A DNA stretch of 64,000 bases from Xylanimonas oleitrophica (GTDB taxonomy: Bacteria > Actinomycetota > Actinomycetes > Actinomycetales > Cellulomonadaceae), in contig NZ_QKWH01000008.1 of assembly GCF_003244315.1 (NCBI RefSeq), positions 1 to 64,000 on the forward strand. The letters are read 5' to 3'. Positions 34,610-45,207 of the stretch are shown one piece after another; the stretch's first letter is position 1; each line of letters starts with the position of its first letter. Below the pieces are notes generated by a model. It did not search any database and was not told the origin of the DNA. It saw only the letters and a list, made by a program, of their open reading frames with translations. A program made the position numbers and the translations under genes.

Positions 34610-35296
34610 ATGGCTTGGACCTTCGGCCGACGCCGGCCCGTCACGTACCTGCTCGGTGAGCCCGTGGACGCCTACCCCGCGCTGGCGCCCGAGTCCGAGC
34701 GGGGCCGGGCGCTGCGCATCACGGAGATCGGCGAGCCGGTGCTGCACACGCCGGCGCGACCGGTGACCGAGTTCTCGACGCCGGAGCTGGCGCGGCTGAT
34801 CGACGACATGTTCACCACGATGGACGTGGCCGAGGGCGTGGGGCTGGCTGCGCCGCAGGTGGGGGTGGACCTGAGGGTCTTCGTCTACGACCTGACGGAC
34901 GAGGAGGGCGACCGGCACGTGGGCCACGTGGTCAACCCGGTGCTCGAGACCGACCCGGACGCCGAGCCGGAGACGGAGGACGAGGGCTGCCTGTCGGTGC
35001 CGGGAGCGTACGCGCCGCTGGAGCGCCCGGGCGCGGCGACGATCCGCGGGGTCGACCAGCACGGTGGCCCGGTACAGCTCGAGGCCACCGGCTACCTGGC
35101 GCGCTGCTTCATCCACGAGGCACAGCACCTGGACGGCACCCTGTACTGGGACCACCTGTCGCCCGAGCTGCAGGCCGACGCGCTGCGCCAGCGCGACGAG
35201 GAGCGGTCCGAGATCCTGGCGGGGCGCGAGGAGATCGCGCTCGAGATGGGCAAGACGCCGCCCGAGTACCCGGCGGAGCCCGCGGGCGGGCGCTGA
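34610..35296 (+). CDS. def: Peptide deformylase
   Basis: A 228-residue metalloenzyme removing the formyl group from nascent N-terminal fMet. All three motifs are intact: GVGLAAPQVG, EGCLS (metal Cys) and HEAQH (HExxH with metal His and catalytic Glu). An N-terminal extension of about 35 residues and a C-terminal tail of about 45 residues are longer than in E. coli Def but usual for actinobacteria. ATG at 34610 with TACGCT (34598-34603) 12 nt upstream (leaderless). A hairpin terminator follows. Confidence 0.95.
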   Translation: MAWTFGRRRPVTYLLGEPVDAYPALAPESERGRALRITEIGEPVLHTPARPVTEFSTPELARLIDDMFTTMDVAEGVGLAAPQVGVDLRVFVYDLTDEEGDRHVGHVVNPVLETDPDAEPETEDEGCLSVPGAYAPLERPGAATIRGVDQHGGPVQLEATGYLARCFIHEAQHLDGTLYWDHLSPELQADALRQRDEERSEILAGREEIALEMGKTPPEYPAEPAGGR

Positions 35297-35311
35297 CCCC
35301 TCTCGTGCCAG

Positions 35312-35341
35312 GACGAGCGCGGGACGTCCGGCGCGCTCGTC
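35312..35341 (+). terminator. Terminator after def
   Basis: 10-bp GC-rich stem (35312-35321 with 35332-35341) 16 nt after the def stop, with a 10-nt loop. Confidence 0.65.
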
Positions 35342-35363
35342 ATGACACCGCTCACGGCTGCCG

Positions 35364-35402
35364 CTCACACCGCTGGCTCACACCGCTCGCTCACAGCGTG
35401 GC
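35364..35402. repeat. 13-bp tandem repeat (x3) at a gene end
   Basis: CTCACACCGCTGG, CTCACACCGCTCG and a degenerate CTCACAGCGTGGC in tandem. The third copy contains the stop codon region of the minus-strand hydrolase at 35391. Slippage here could alter that gene's C-terminus. Confidence 0.75.
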
Positions 35403-35951
35403 GACCCAGCCGGCGACGGCGGCCGCGACCTCGGCGTCCTTCCCCTTGACGTCGTGCGCGCCCGGGAGGGTCACCAGCGTCACGGGCCCGCGGATCGCGG
35501 CGGCGTGCTCCGCCAGCTCGTCAGGGGTGCCGAACGGGTCGCGGTCGCCCGAGACGAGCAGCACCGGCACGTCGATCGCGGGCAGGTGCTCGACGCGCAG
35601 CCGGTCGGGCTTGCCGGGCGGGTGCAGCGGGTAGCTGAGCAGCACCAGCCCGGCGGCGGGCAGGCCCTCGGCCACCGCCATCGAGCACATCCGGCCGCCG
35701 TACGACCGCCCGCCCAGGAGCAGGCGGTCCGTGCTCGTGCCGAGGGCCGCGGCGAAGCGCGCGGCCTCCTCGCGCAGGTGCGCGACGGCGACCGGCGGGC
35801 GGTCCGGCATCCGCTTGCCGGCGATCCGGTAAGGGAAGTCGAGCCGCTCGGTGGGCAGCGGGGCGACGGCGCGCTCGACGGCGACCAGGGTGTGGTGGTC
35901 GCGGCTCGCGCCCGCCCCGGGCGTCAGGATCAGTCCGGCAGGCTGCGGCAT
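35391..35951 (-). CDS. Small alpha/beta-hydrolase (Tex30/KANL3-like)
   Basis: A 186-residue single-domain alpha/beta hydrolase fold of the dienelactone-hydrolase-like KANL3/Tex30 group. The N-terminal strand turn is LTPGAGASRDH, the nucleophile Ser is in GGRSYGGRM, the acid Asp in SGDRDPFG and the base His in GAHDVKG. The spacing is normal, so it is probably catalytically competent, although the substrate is unknown. ATG at 35951. It is divergent from the DUF4126 gene with 106 nt between them. Confidence 0.8.
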   Translation of the reverse strand: MPQPAGLILTPGAGASRDHHTLVAVERAVAPLPTERLDFPYRIAGKRMPDRPPVAVAHLREEAARFAAALGTSTDRLLLGGRSYGGRMCSMAVAEGLPAAGLVLLSYPLHPPGKPDRLRVEHLPAIDVPVLLVSGDRDPFGTPDELAEHAAAIRGPVTLVTLPGAHDVKGKDAEVAAAVAGWVATL

Positions 35952-36057
35952 GGGCACAGTCTGCCGTGCCGGGAGAGGCGATCGTGCGGACGACGGCGGG
36001 CCAGGCCCCGGGGGCGGCCCGATCGCGGGTGTCGGTGCCGGTGCCCACACTGGAGGC

Positions 36058-36525
36058 ATGCCCGACGCCGTCCCGCCCGTCATCCTCCGCAGCCTGCTCC
36101 TCGGGCTGGCCGGGGGCTCGCGCTCCACGCTCGCGCTCCTGGGGCCGACGGCCGCCGGCGTCGTCCGCCCACCGGGCTCGCCGCGCGTGGCCGCGGCGGC
36201 GCGGACGGCTGCGGCGGCCGGGATCGCCGGCGAGCTGGTGGGCGACAAGCTGCCGGTGACGCCGTCGCGCGTGGCGAGAGGGGGCACCCTGGTGCGTGCG
36301 GTCGCGGGGGGTGTGGGCGCCGCCCAGCTCGAACGATCCGTGCCGGCGGTGCTGGCAGGCGTGCTGGGGGCCACGGCCATGACGTGGGCGGGGTACGGCT
36401 GGCGCCGTCTGTCCGCCTCGCGCGGCCTGCCCGACTGGCCGGCAGCGATCGTGGAGGACGCCGTGGCGCTGACGCTCGCGGGCGTCGCCACCGGCGTCGT
36501 CCCCTCGCGCCTGGCCGCCGCGTGA
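36058..36525 (+). CDS. DUF4126-family membrane protein
   Basis: A 155-residue protein with about four hydrophobic stretches. The Gly/Ala-rich sequence starts LLLGLAGGSRSTLALLGPTAAG and includes GELVGDKLP, the pattern of DUF4126. Function is unknown for the family. ATG with CACACT 12 nt upstream; a GGAGG also overlaps this space, so either leaderless or RBS-driven initiation is possible. The stop overlaps the next GTG by 4 nt. Confidence 0.7.
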   Translation: MPDAVPPVILRSLLLGLAGGSRSTLALLGPTAAGVVRPPGSPRVAAAARTAAAAGIAGELVGDKLPVTPSRVARGGTLVRAVAGGVGAAQLERSVPAVLAGVLGATAMTWAGYGWRRLSASRGLPDWPAAIVEDAVALTLAGVATGVVPSRLAAA

Positions 36526-37157
36526 CGCCCTCCGGGCCGCAGCTGGGCGGCGGGGCGACCCGCCGCACGGAACCGGGCGAGGCGGTGCACGGCGAGGACT
36601 GGTGGGGGCAGGACCTCTCCGGCGTCGAGCACACGGGGGTGCGGTTCACCGACGTCGACCTCACCGAGACCACCGCCACCGGCGCCGTCTTCACGGACTG
36701 CGTGTTCTCCGGTGTGCGGTTCAACGCCTCCCGCTGGACGGACAGCGCGTTCACCGGCTGCACGTTCCGGCGCTGCAGCTTCTTCGACGCCCGGTTCGAG
36801 CGTGCCAAGCTCGTCGGCTCCCGGTTCGACGACTGCACGTTCGGGCTGCTGCACGTCGAGGGCGGCAACTGGTCGTTCGTCAACCTGCACCGGGCGTCCC
36901 TCGAACGCGTACGGGTGGAGGGCGCCCGCCTCCGCGAGGCCGACCTCGCCGGAGTCAAGGCGGAGGGGGCGCTGCTGCGCGGGCTCGACCTGTCGGGCAG
37001 CGACCTCACCGACGCGGACCTGCGGGGTGCCGACCTGCGAGGCAGCGACCTGAGCTCGCTGGACCCGCTGCGGGCACGCTTGACGGGGGCGGTGGTGGAC
37101 GCGGACCAGGCCGTGGTGCTGGCGGAGGCGCTGGGCGCCGTCGTCGTCGGTCGCTGA
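36522..37157 (+). CDS. Pentapeptide-repeat protein
   Basis: A 211-residue protein. Residues of about 30-195 are made of repeating A/C-D/N-L/F-x-x units (for example FTDVDLTETTATGAVFTDC and GADLRGSDL), which fold as a right-handed beta-helix. Such proteins may mimic DNA and shield gyrase (Qnr/MfpA), or act as scaffolds; no gyrase-loop features are evident. Cys and Trp enrichment in the first half is typical of actinobacterial members. GTG at 36522 overlaps the DUF4126 stop (GTGA), so the pair is coupled. Confidence 0.85.
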   Translation: MTPSGPQLGGGATRRTEPGEAVHGEDWWGQDLSGVEHTGVRFTDVDLTETTATGAVFTDCVFSGVRFNASRWTDSAFTGCTFRRCSFFDARFERAKLVGSRFDDCTFGLLHVEGGNWSFVNLHRASLERVRVEGARLREADLAGVKAEGALLRGLDLSGSDLTDADLRGADLRGSDLSSLDPLRARLTGAVVDADQAVVLAEALGAVVVGR

Positions 37158-37207
37158 GGCCCGGCGTCGCGACGGGTCTGCGGCCCGGCGGTACCGGGCG
37201 TCGGGCG

Positions 37208-37233
37208 CGGCGCGCCGGGCTGTCGGCGCGCCG
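37208..37233. terminator. Hairpin between convergent genes
   Basis: Perfect 10-bp stem made of two CGGCGCGCCG copies with a 6-nt loop, between the pentapeptide gene and the stop of the universal stress protein gene. Confidence 0.5.
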
Positions 37234-37235
37234 GG

Positions 37236-38126
37236 TCAGCGGACGACGGTCACGGGGGCGGAGGCGTACTCGAGCACCTGCCGGCTCACCGACCCGAGCA
37301 GCAGCCGGTCGAACCCGCCCAGCCCGCGGGCGCCCACGACGACGCGCTCGGCGCCCGCCGACGCCTCGATCAGCGCGGTGGCGGGGGAGCGGTGCACCAC
37401 GTTGCGCACCAGGCGGTCCTCCGGCAGATCGACGCCGGCCTCGGCGATGACCTCGTCGAGCCGCTCGGCGGCGAACGCCTCGTACTCGTCGAGCGGCGGC
37501 GCGTAGCCCCACGAGCCGGGCAGCGGCGCGAGCGTGGTGATCTGCCAGGCGAAGACGGCGTCGAGCACCGCCCCGGTGCGGGCGGCGACCTCGGCCGCGT
37601 GCTGCAGCGCCAGCACGGAGGGGCCGGAGGTGTCGACGCCGACGACGACACGGGCCGGGCCCTCCTGGGGGGACCCAGGGTCGGTGCCACCCTGCCCGTC
37701 GTCGTCCCCGGCACCGGCGTCGACCCGCACCACGGTCACGGGCACCTCGGCGCGCTCCACCACCTCGGACGACACGGAGCCCAGCACGAGCCGGCCCAGA
37801 CGGCCGCGCCGCCGGCGGCCGAGCACCAGCAGGTCGGCGTCCTCGCCCGCGTTCAGGAGAGCGTCCGTCGGGTCGCCCTCCACCACCTGGGCGCTGACGT
37901 CCAGACCCAGGGAGGTGCGGCGGCACGAGGCGTCGAGCAGCCCGAGCAGGTCTTCCCGCCGGCGCTCGAGCTCGTCCTGGTACTCGCTGGGCTGCACACC
38001 CCGGGGGCCGGTCCATGCGAGCACCGCGGTCAGGGGGACCTGCCGGGACGCCGCCTCCGTCAGGGCCCAGTCCAGGGCGGCCTCTGCCTCCGCCGACCCG
38101 CTCACACCCACCACGACGCCACGCAT
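37236..38126 (-). CDS. Tandem universal stress protein
   Basis: A 296-residue protein with two Usp domains (about residues 1-140 and 160-296). Each has the ATP-binding signature G-x2-G-x-G-x9-GS: GRRRRGRLGRLVLGSVS in the first and GARGLGGFDRLLLGSVS in the second. Each domain ends in PVTVVR. An acidic Gly/Asp linker joins them. It probably binds ATP and aids survival in stationary or hypoxic conditions, as in mycobacterial tandem Usps. ATG at 38126 follows GGGAGGA. Confidence 0.9.
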   Translation of the reverse strand: MRGVVVGVSGSAEAEAALDWALTEAASRQVPLTAVLAWTGPRGVQPSEYQDELERRREDLLGLLDASCRRTSLGLDVSAQVVEGDPTDALLNAGEDADLLVLGRRRRGRLGRLVLGSVSSEVVERAEVPVTVVRVDAGAGDDDGQGGTDPGSPQEGPARVVVGVDTSGPSVLALQHAAEVAARTGAVLDAVFAWQITTLAPLPGSWGYAPPLDEYEAFAAERLDEVIAEAGVDLPEDRLVRNVVHRSPATALIEASAGAERVVVGARGLGGFDRLLLGSVSRQVLEYASAPVTVVR

Positions 38127-38326
38127 CGCCGAGTCCTCCCCGTCGTCGTCGACCGCCCGCCAGGGCGCTCTCTGCGCAGCATAGGTGCACGCGCGCACCC
38201 TGTGGGGCGAATGTCGCGGCCAGATCGCACGTCCGGTGCGGCTGCCCCGCGTGCCCGGCCCGAGGGCCCCGCGCGCAGCGCCGTCCGCACGGCCGTCCGC
38301 ACGGCGCTGCCCCGGGGCGCGGGGCC

Positions 38327-38962
38327 TCAGTCGCGCGGGCCCTCGCCCTGCAGGATGCTGCGCACCGGCCGCATGACGACGCCGGCGCGGTCCACCAGGT
38401 CGGCGGGGCCGGTCACCACCAGCGCCCGGCCGCTGACCTCGGCGTAGAGCGCCACCACGCCGCGCGCCTGGACGCGCACGCACGGCACTGGCGCGGCGTC
38501 CACGACGAACGTTCCCTCGGTCAGCGGCACCTCGTCGACGGTCTCGACGATGGCGCGCATCGCGCTGCGGTAGTCCTGGTACGCCTCGGCGAAGTCGGGG
38601 GTGTCCGGCCCCTCGTCCGGGGCGTCCGACGGCGCCTCGACCGGGGCGCGCAGGTCGGCGTGCAGCGGCGCGGCCAGCGCTCCGGAGGCCGCCGCTCGCA
38701 CGACGTCCTCGACCGTCTCGGGCGGGCAGGGCGCGTGCAGCGTCTCCACCTCGAGCGCCTCGCCGGCGAAGCTGCGGTAGGCGCGCAGGAACCGGCCCGA
38801 GGTCGGGTCGTCCTCCTGGCCGTCGCCCGTGACCGTCTCCTCCTCCAGGTCGAGGCCCCAGGTGAGCGGGTCCTCCACCTCGCCCACCACGCCCGGCGTG
38901 CGGGTGAAGCGGGCGACGAGCTCGTCCCACGGGCGGTGCCCGCTGGTGTGCCGTTCCTCCAT
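38327..38962 (-). CDS. Conserved hypothetical protein, acidic
   Basis: A 211-residue protein of unknown family. The ATG at 38962 has GGGGGA upstream; the frame from 39001 is longer but lacks a site. The sequence is strongly acidic (PLTWGLDLEEETVTGDGQEDDPTS), with mixed alpha/beta content, no signal peptide and no membrane segments. A short Cys-containing stretch (VPCVRVQARGVVALYAEVSG) lies near the C-terminus. It lies between the universal stress gene and the clpC promoter, and could belong to a stress regulon by position only. Confidence 0.6.
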   Translation of the reverse strand: MEERHTSGHRPWDELVARFTRTPGVVGEVEDPLTWGLDLEEETVTGDGQEDDPTSGRFLRAYRSFAGEALEVETLHAPCPPETVEDVVRAAASGALAAPLHADLRAPVEAPSDAPDEGPDTPDFAEAYQDYRSAMRAIVETVDEVPLTEGTFVVDAAPVPCVRVQARGVVALYAEVSGRALVVTGPADLVDRAGVVMRPVRSILQGEGPRD

Positions 38963-39106
38963 GGGTCCCCCTGCGGTCGGTCCGGCGGGGCCTCGCGGCA
39001 CCCGCTCCGAGCGTGCATCCGTGCGCGGACCGGGTCAACCGTCCGCGCCGCTCGGTCCCGCGACGTGCGCCGGCGCGCGCGGCGCCGTCCTGAGCGGGGG
39101 TGCGGA

Positions 39107-39124
39107 TTCACGCCCCTGGCGAAC
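39107..39124 (+). promoter_or_regulatory. ClgR-like site upstream of clpC
   Basis: The sequence TTCACGCCCCTGGCGAAC is a near-palindrome of the TTCGC-N-GCGAA type bound by ClgR at actinobacterial clp promoters. It is 129 nt before the clpC ATG. A TAGAGT hexamer at 39163-39168 is a plausible -10; no well-spaced -35 is clear. Confidence 0.45.
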
Positions 39125-39252
39125 ACGGGCAGATCCCGGGGGTTGGCCTCGTTGGGACCGCATAGAGTCGTAGCGGTCAGGCTGTCGCCGTCGTTCTTGA
39201 GACGCAGGAATCCGACGCGTGCGCAGGTACGCCGCTCGTGAGGGAGCAGCAC

Positions 39253-41814
<2,562 letters not shown>

Positions 41815-41903
41815 CGCACCGGGTGTGCTGAGCCACCTGCCCTGCTGAGCCGCGCGGTCATCTGCCGGCTCGGCAGCGGTGACCTCGGCCGCCCGGACCA
41901 CGC

Positions 41904-41939
41904 ACGGCCCCGGTCCTCCTTCGGGAGGGCCGGGGCCGT
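41904..41939 (+). terminator. Terminator after clpC
   Basis: 16-bp stem (41904-41919 with 41924-41939, one T-G wobble) capped by a TTCG tetraloop, followed by CGTCGTCG. About 90 nt after the clpC stop. The TTCG loop adds stability. Confidence 0.85.
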
Positions 41940-42051
41940 CGTCGTGCCAGGGTCGAGCGCGGGCGCGCCTGGCGCGCCACGTGCGCCCGCTGTCGGGGCG
42001 GGTTCGCCGTCCAGCGGGTGCGGCTGTACCGCTACCGCTGGGCCGGGGAGG

Positions 42052-42720
42052 TCAGCCCAGGAGCCGCAGCACCTGCTCGGCGAGCTGATCGACGTCGTCG
42101 AGCACCGCGACGGCGCCGGCCTCTTCGAGCTCTCCCGGGGCGGCGTAGCCCCAGGTGACGCCGAGGCAGTCGATGCCGTGCTCGCGGGCGCCGACGACGT
42201 CGTGCTCGCGGTCGCCCACCATGAGCGCGGGCCCGTCGGCCGGTGTGCGCCCGAGGGTGGCGAGGGCCTTGGCGATGACGTCGGCCTTGGTGCCCTGCTC
42301 GTCGAGCGGGGCGCCGAAGACGGCGTCGACCAGGGGAGCGAGCCCGAACCGCTCGGTGATGGGCCGGGCGAACACCTCGGGCTTGGAAGTGGCGACGGCG
42401 AGGGTGCAGCCGGCGTCACGCAGCCGCTCGAGCTGGGCGGGGACGCCGTCGAACACGGAGTTGTCCCACATGCCCGTCTCGGCGAAGTCGGCGCGGTAGA
42501 GCTTGATGGCCTCCTCCACCTGCTCCGAGGGCACGCCGTGGGAGGGGAAGGACTCGGTGATGGGCGGGCCGACGAACGAGCGCAGGGTGGCGGCGTCGGG
42601 AACGGGCAGGCCGAGCGTGCGGTACGCGTGGGTGACGGACGCGAGGATCCCGGGCGCGGAGTCCATGAGCGTGCCGTCGAGGTCGAGCAGGACGAGAGGG
42701 TGCTGGGGTGAGGCGGTCAC
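42052..42720 (-). CDS. HAD-family phosphatase (phosphoglycolate phosphatase-like)
   Basis: A 222-residue HAD hydrolase of the Gph/PpaX type. Motif I is LLDLDGTLMDSAP with the nucleophile and acid Asp. Motif II is VATSK, the motif III Lys is in GTKAD, and motif IV GDREHDV completes the site. The C1-type helical cap lies between about residues 20 and 90. It may remove phosphate from 2-phosphoglycolate or nucleotides. GTG at 42720 with TAGGGT 12 nt upstream on the minus strand (leaderless). Confidence 0.87.
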   Translation of the reverse strand: MTASPQHPLVLLDLDGTLMDSAPGILASVTHAYRTLGLPVPDAATLRSFVGPPITESFPSHGVPSEQVEEAIKLYRADFAETGMWDNSVFDGVPAQLERLRDAGCTLAVATSKPEVFARPITERFGLAPLVDAVFGAPLDEQGTKADVIAKALATLGRTPADGPALMVGDREHDVVGAREHGIDCLGVTWGYAAPGELEEAGAVAVLDDVDQLAEQVLRLLG

Positions 42721-42759
42721 CCCAGCACCCTACGGGCGGCTCCCGCCGGGGCGGGCGGG

Positions 42760-43764
42760 TCAGAGCGAGCGGGCGTGCTCCACGAGCCGGTCGAACCCGG
42801 CGTCCAGCACCTCGTCCACCCGCTGCGCCTCCGGGTGCGCGTCGTACCACGCGACCTGCTCGACGGCGGCCTGGTCGTAGGTGACGGTGGTGCCGAACTC
42901 GGGCACCAGCGCCTGGAGCTTGGAGCAGTCGAACACCATGGAGTGCGCCTTGTCGCCGAGCAGGCCGGGTCCGACGTCGGGCAGCACGCGCGCGACGGTC
43001 TCGCTCGCCACGTGCACGAGCTCGGGCTCCTCGACACCGGCAGCGGCAGCGAGCCAGCGGTAGACCTGGTCCCAGGTGGGCGCGTGGGTGCCCATGATCT
43101 GGAAGGTGTCGCCGACGGCGAGGGGGTGGCCGAGCAGCCCGACGAACCCGACGGCGAAGTCGTCGGTGTGCGTGAGCGTCCACTGCGAGGTGCCGTCGCC
43201 GTGCACGACGACGGGCCTGCCCGCGCGCATGCGGGCGACGTCGGTCCAGCCGCCGGTGGTGGGGATGAGCGTGCGGTCGTAGGTGTGCGAGGGCCGCACC
43301 ACCGTGACGGGGAAGCCGTGCTCGCGGTGCGCCCGCACCAGCACGTCCTCGCACGCGATCTTGTCGCGCGAGTACTGCCAGAACGGGTTGACCAGAGGCG
43401 TGGACTCGGTGACGGGCACCCGGGCCGGCGGCTTCTGGTAGGCCGACGCGGAGCTGATGAACACGTACTGGCCGGTGCGGCCGGCGAACCGCTCGGCGTC
43501 CCGGGCCACGTGGTCGGGCGTGAAGGCGCGGAACTGGGCGACGACGTCGAAGTCGCGGCCGGCGAGCGCGGCGTCCACGGCGTCGTGGTCGGTCGCGTCG
43601 GCGACGAGGGTCTCGACGTCGTCGGGCACGGGCCGCTGCGAGGAGCGGCCGCGGTTGAGCACGGTGACGCGGTGGCCGAGCGCGACGGCGCGCGCGACGC
43701 TGGCGTGGCTGATGATGCCGCTGCCGCCCACGAACAGGACGGAGAGGGGCTTGCGGGTGGTCAT
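42760..43764 (-). CDS. SDR-fold NAD-dependent epimerase/dehydratase family protein
   Basis: A 334-residue extended short-chain dehydrogenase. The N-terminal nucleotide motif is modified: VGGSGIISHASVARA rather than GxxGxxG, as in atypical or reductase-like members. SSASAY and YSRDK supply the Ser/Tyr/Lys type active-site residues. The C-terminal domain has DDFAVGFVGLLG and THAPTWDQVYRWLAAAAGV. It is most like NAD-dependent epimerases acting on sugar nucleotides or free sugars. ATG at 43764, CAGGAT hexamer 12 nt upstream (leaderless). An AACGTT-centred palindrome lies 53 nt upstream, so it may belong to the LacI regulon next door. Confidence 0.8.
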   Translation of the reverse strand: MTTRKPLSVLFVGGSGIISHASVARAVALGHRVTVLNRGRSSQRPVPDDVETLVADATDHDAVDAALAGRDFDVVAQFRAFTPDHVARDAERFAGRTGQYVFISSASAYQKPPARVPVTESTPLVNPFWQYSRDKIACEDVLVRAHREHGFPVTVVRPSHTYDRTLIPTTGGWTDVARMRAGRPVVVHGDGTSQWTLTHTDDFAVGFVGLLGHPLAVGDTFQIMGTHAPTWDQVYRWLAAAAGVEEPELVHVASETVARVLPDVGPGLLGDKAHSMVFDCSKLQALVPEFGTTVTYDQAAVEQVAWYDAHPEAQRVDEVLDAGFDRLVEHARSL

Positions 43765-43816
43765 GGGCTCATCCTGGACCCGGCAGGGCGTCACGGCCAG
43801 GGGTGCCACCTCTCGG

Positions 43817-43832
43817 GTCGCAACGTTTCGAC
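43817..43832. promoter_or_regulatory. LacI-type operator upstream of the SDR gene
   Basis: GTCGCAACGTTTCGAC is a 16-bp near-perfect palindrome (one mismatched pair) around AACGTT. It lies 3 nt past the stop of the LacI gene and upstream of the SDR-fold gene on the same strand, so it could put that gene under LacI control. Confidence 0.6.
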
Positions 43833-43834
43833 GC

Positions 43835-44878
43835 TCAGGGGGGCGGGGGAGCCGTCGACCCTCGCACCACCAGCTCCGTGCTGAGGTTGACCCGGCGCAC
43901 CGGCTGAGCCTGCCCGTCCACCAGGTCGAGCAGCATCCGCGTGGCCATCACACCCATGTCGTGCAGCGGCTGGCGCACCGTGGTCAGCGCGGGAGCCGTC
44001 CACTCCGCGAGCGGCAGGTCGTCGTAGCCCACCACGGACAGGTCCCGCGGCACGTCCAGGCCGAGCTCGCGGGCGGCGCGCAGCACGCCCAGGGCCTGCA
44101 TGTCCGACCCGGCGAAGATCGCGGTGGGCCGGTCGGGGCGTGAGAGCAGGTCGAGCCCGGCGTGGTAGCCGGCCTCGACGTAGAAGTTGCCGCCGCGCAC
44201 CAGGGCCGGGTCGTGCGGCACCCGCGCCTCCTCGTGGGCGCTGCGGAACCCGTCGACCCGGGCCCGGGAGCACAGCATGTCGGCGGGTCCGGTGACGACG
44301 GCGATGCGGCGGTGGCCCAGCCCGAGCAGGTGGCGGGTCGCGGCCAGGCCGCCGTTCCAGTTGTCTGACCCCACGGTGGGCACGTCGGCCGGCGGCTCGC
44401 CGTCGGTGTCGATGACGACGACGGGGATGGAGCGGCTGCGCAGCACGCCCTGCTGGGCGTCGGTGAGCCGGGACGCCACGAGCAGGACGCCGAGCGGCGG
44501 CCGGGCCAGGGTGGCCTCGAGCCAGGTGGCCGGCGGGCGGTGCTCGCCGCCGAGCTGGGACAGGATCACGCTGGTGCGGCGCTCGGCGGCCGCGGCCTCG
44601 ACGCCGCGGATGATCTCCATCGCCCAGGTGGACCCGAGCCGGTGGAAGACGAGGTCGACCAGCCCGGCTCCCACCGGTGGCCGGGCGGGGCGCCGACGGC
44701 GCCGGTAGGCGTGCCGCTCGAGAGCCGCCTCGACGCGCTCGCGGGTGGCCGCGGCGACGTCGGCGCGGCCGTTGAGCACCTTGGAGACGGTGGGGACGGA
44801 GACGCCGAGCTCGCGCGCGATCTCGGCGATCGTGGGGGTGCCGGTCGTGCTGGCGGGTGGGGAGGTCTGGGACGTCAT
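43835..44878 (-). CDS. LacI-family transcriptional regulator (importer side)
   Basis: A 347-residue repressor. The N-terminal HTH (TIAEIARELGVSVPTVSKVLNGRADV) is followed by the hinge helix, and a periplasmic-binding-protein-like sensor domain with SDMQALGVLRAARELGLDVP, VVGYDDLPLAEWTAPALTTV and a C-terminal ELVVRGST. ATG at 44878. It is divergent from the LplB/C/A importer genes and probably represses them until a xylo- or aldouronic oligosaccharide binds. A TACGGT hexamer (minus strand, about 44959) lies 76 nt upstream, giving a normal leader, unlike the leaderless genes. Confidence 0.9.
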   Translation of the reverse strand: MTSQTSPPASTTGTPTIAEIARELGVSVPTVSKVLNGRADVAAATRERVEAALERHAYRRRRRPARPPVGAGLVDLVFHRLGSTWAMEIIRGVEAAAAERRTSVILSQLGGEHRPPATWLEATLARPPLGVLLVASRLTDAQQGVLRSRSIPVVVIDTDGEPPADVPTVGSDNWNGGLAATRHLLGLGHRRIAVVTGPADMLCSRARVDGFRSAHEEARVPHDPALVRGGNFYVEAGYHAGLDLLSRPDRPTAIFAGSDMQALGVLRAARELGLDVPRDLSVVGYDDLPLAEWTAPALTTVRQPLHDMGVMATRMLLDLVDGQAQPVRRVNLSTELVVRGSTAPPPP

Positions 44879-45207
44879 CGTGCCTCGGGCTCCTGGGACA
44901 GGTGCGTCGGCGCTGACGTGTCGGCAGGCCGCCGCAACTTTCGATGCGGCGACCGTACACCAGCGCCGCCGCGTGGGGTGCGGGCAGCGCGCCGAGCCCC
45001 GGGAGGGTGTTTCTGCCGGTCCTGGAGAGCGTGACCATACCGTGACCGCAAACGTTCCCATCATGGGTTGACGCCCCCTGGGGCCGCCCGTAGTGTCCCC
45101 GGTGTCAAGCGATCGGCAGCCCGCCGATAGTTTCGAGACACCACGAGGACGTGGCTCTTCCGCACCGTTGCGGACGCGCGTCGCGGTGTCGCGACGGAAG
45201 GACACCG
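44879..45207. promoter_or_regulatory. Divergent control region of the importer operon
   Basis: A 329-nt gene-free stretch. On the plus strand, TTGACG (45068-45073), a 17-nt spacer and TAGTGT (45091-45096) form the best sigma70-type promoter in the window. CGCAAACGTTCCCA (45047-45060) is a LacI-type operator just upstream of it. The resulting 5' leader of about 105 nt can form a nested hairpin: GGTGTC (45101-45106) with GACACC (45137-45142), and inside it ATCGGC (45112-45117) with GCCGAT (45123-45128). On the minus strand, TACGGT and a TCGAAAGTTG-type half-palindrome near 44936-44948 serve the LacI gene. Confidence 0.7.
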
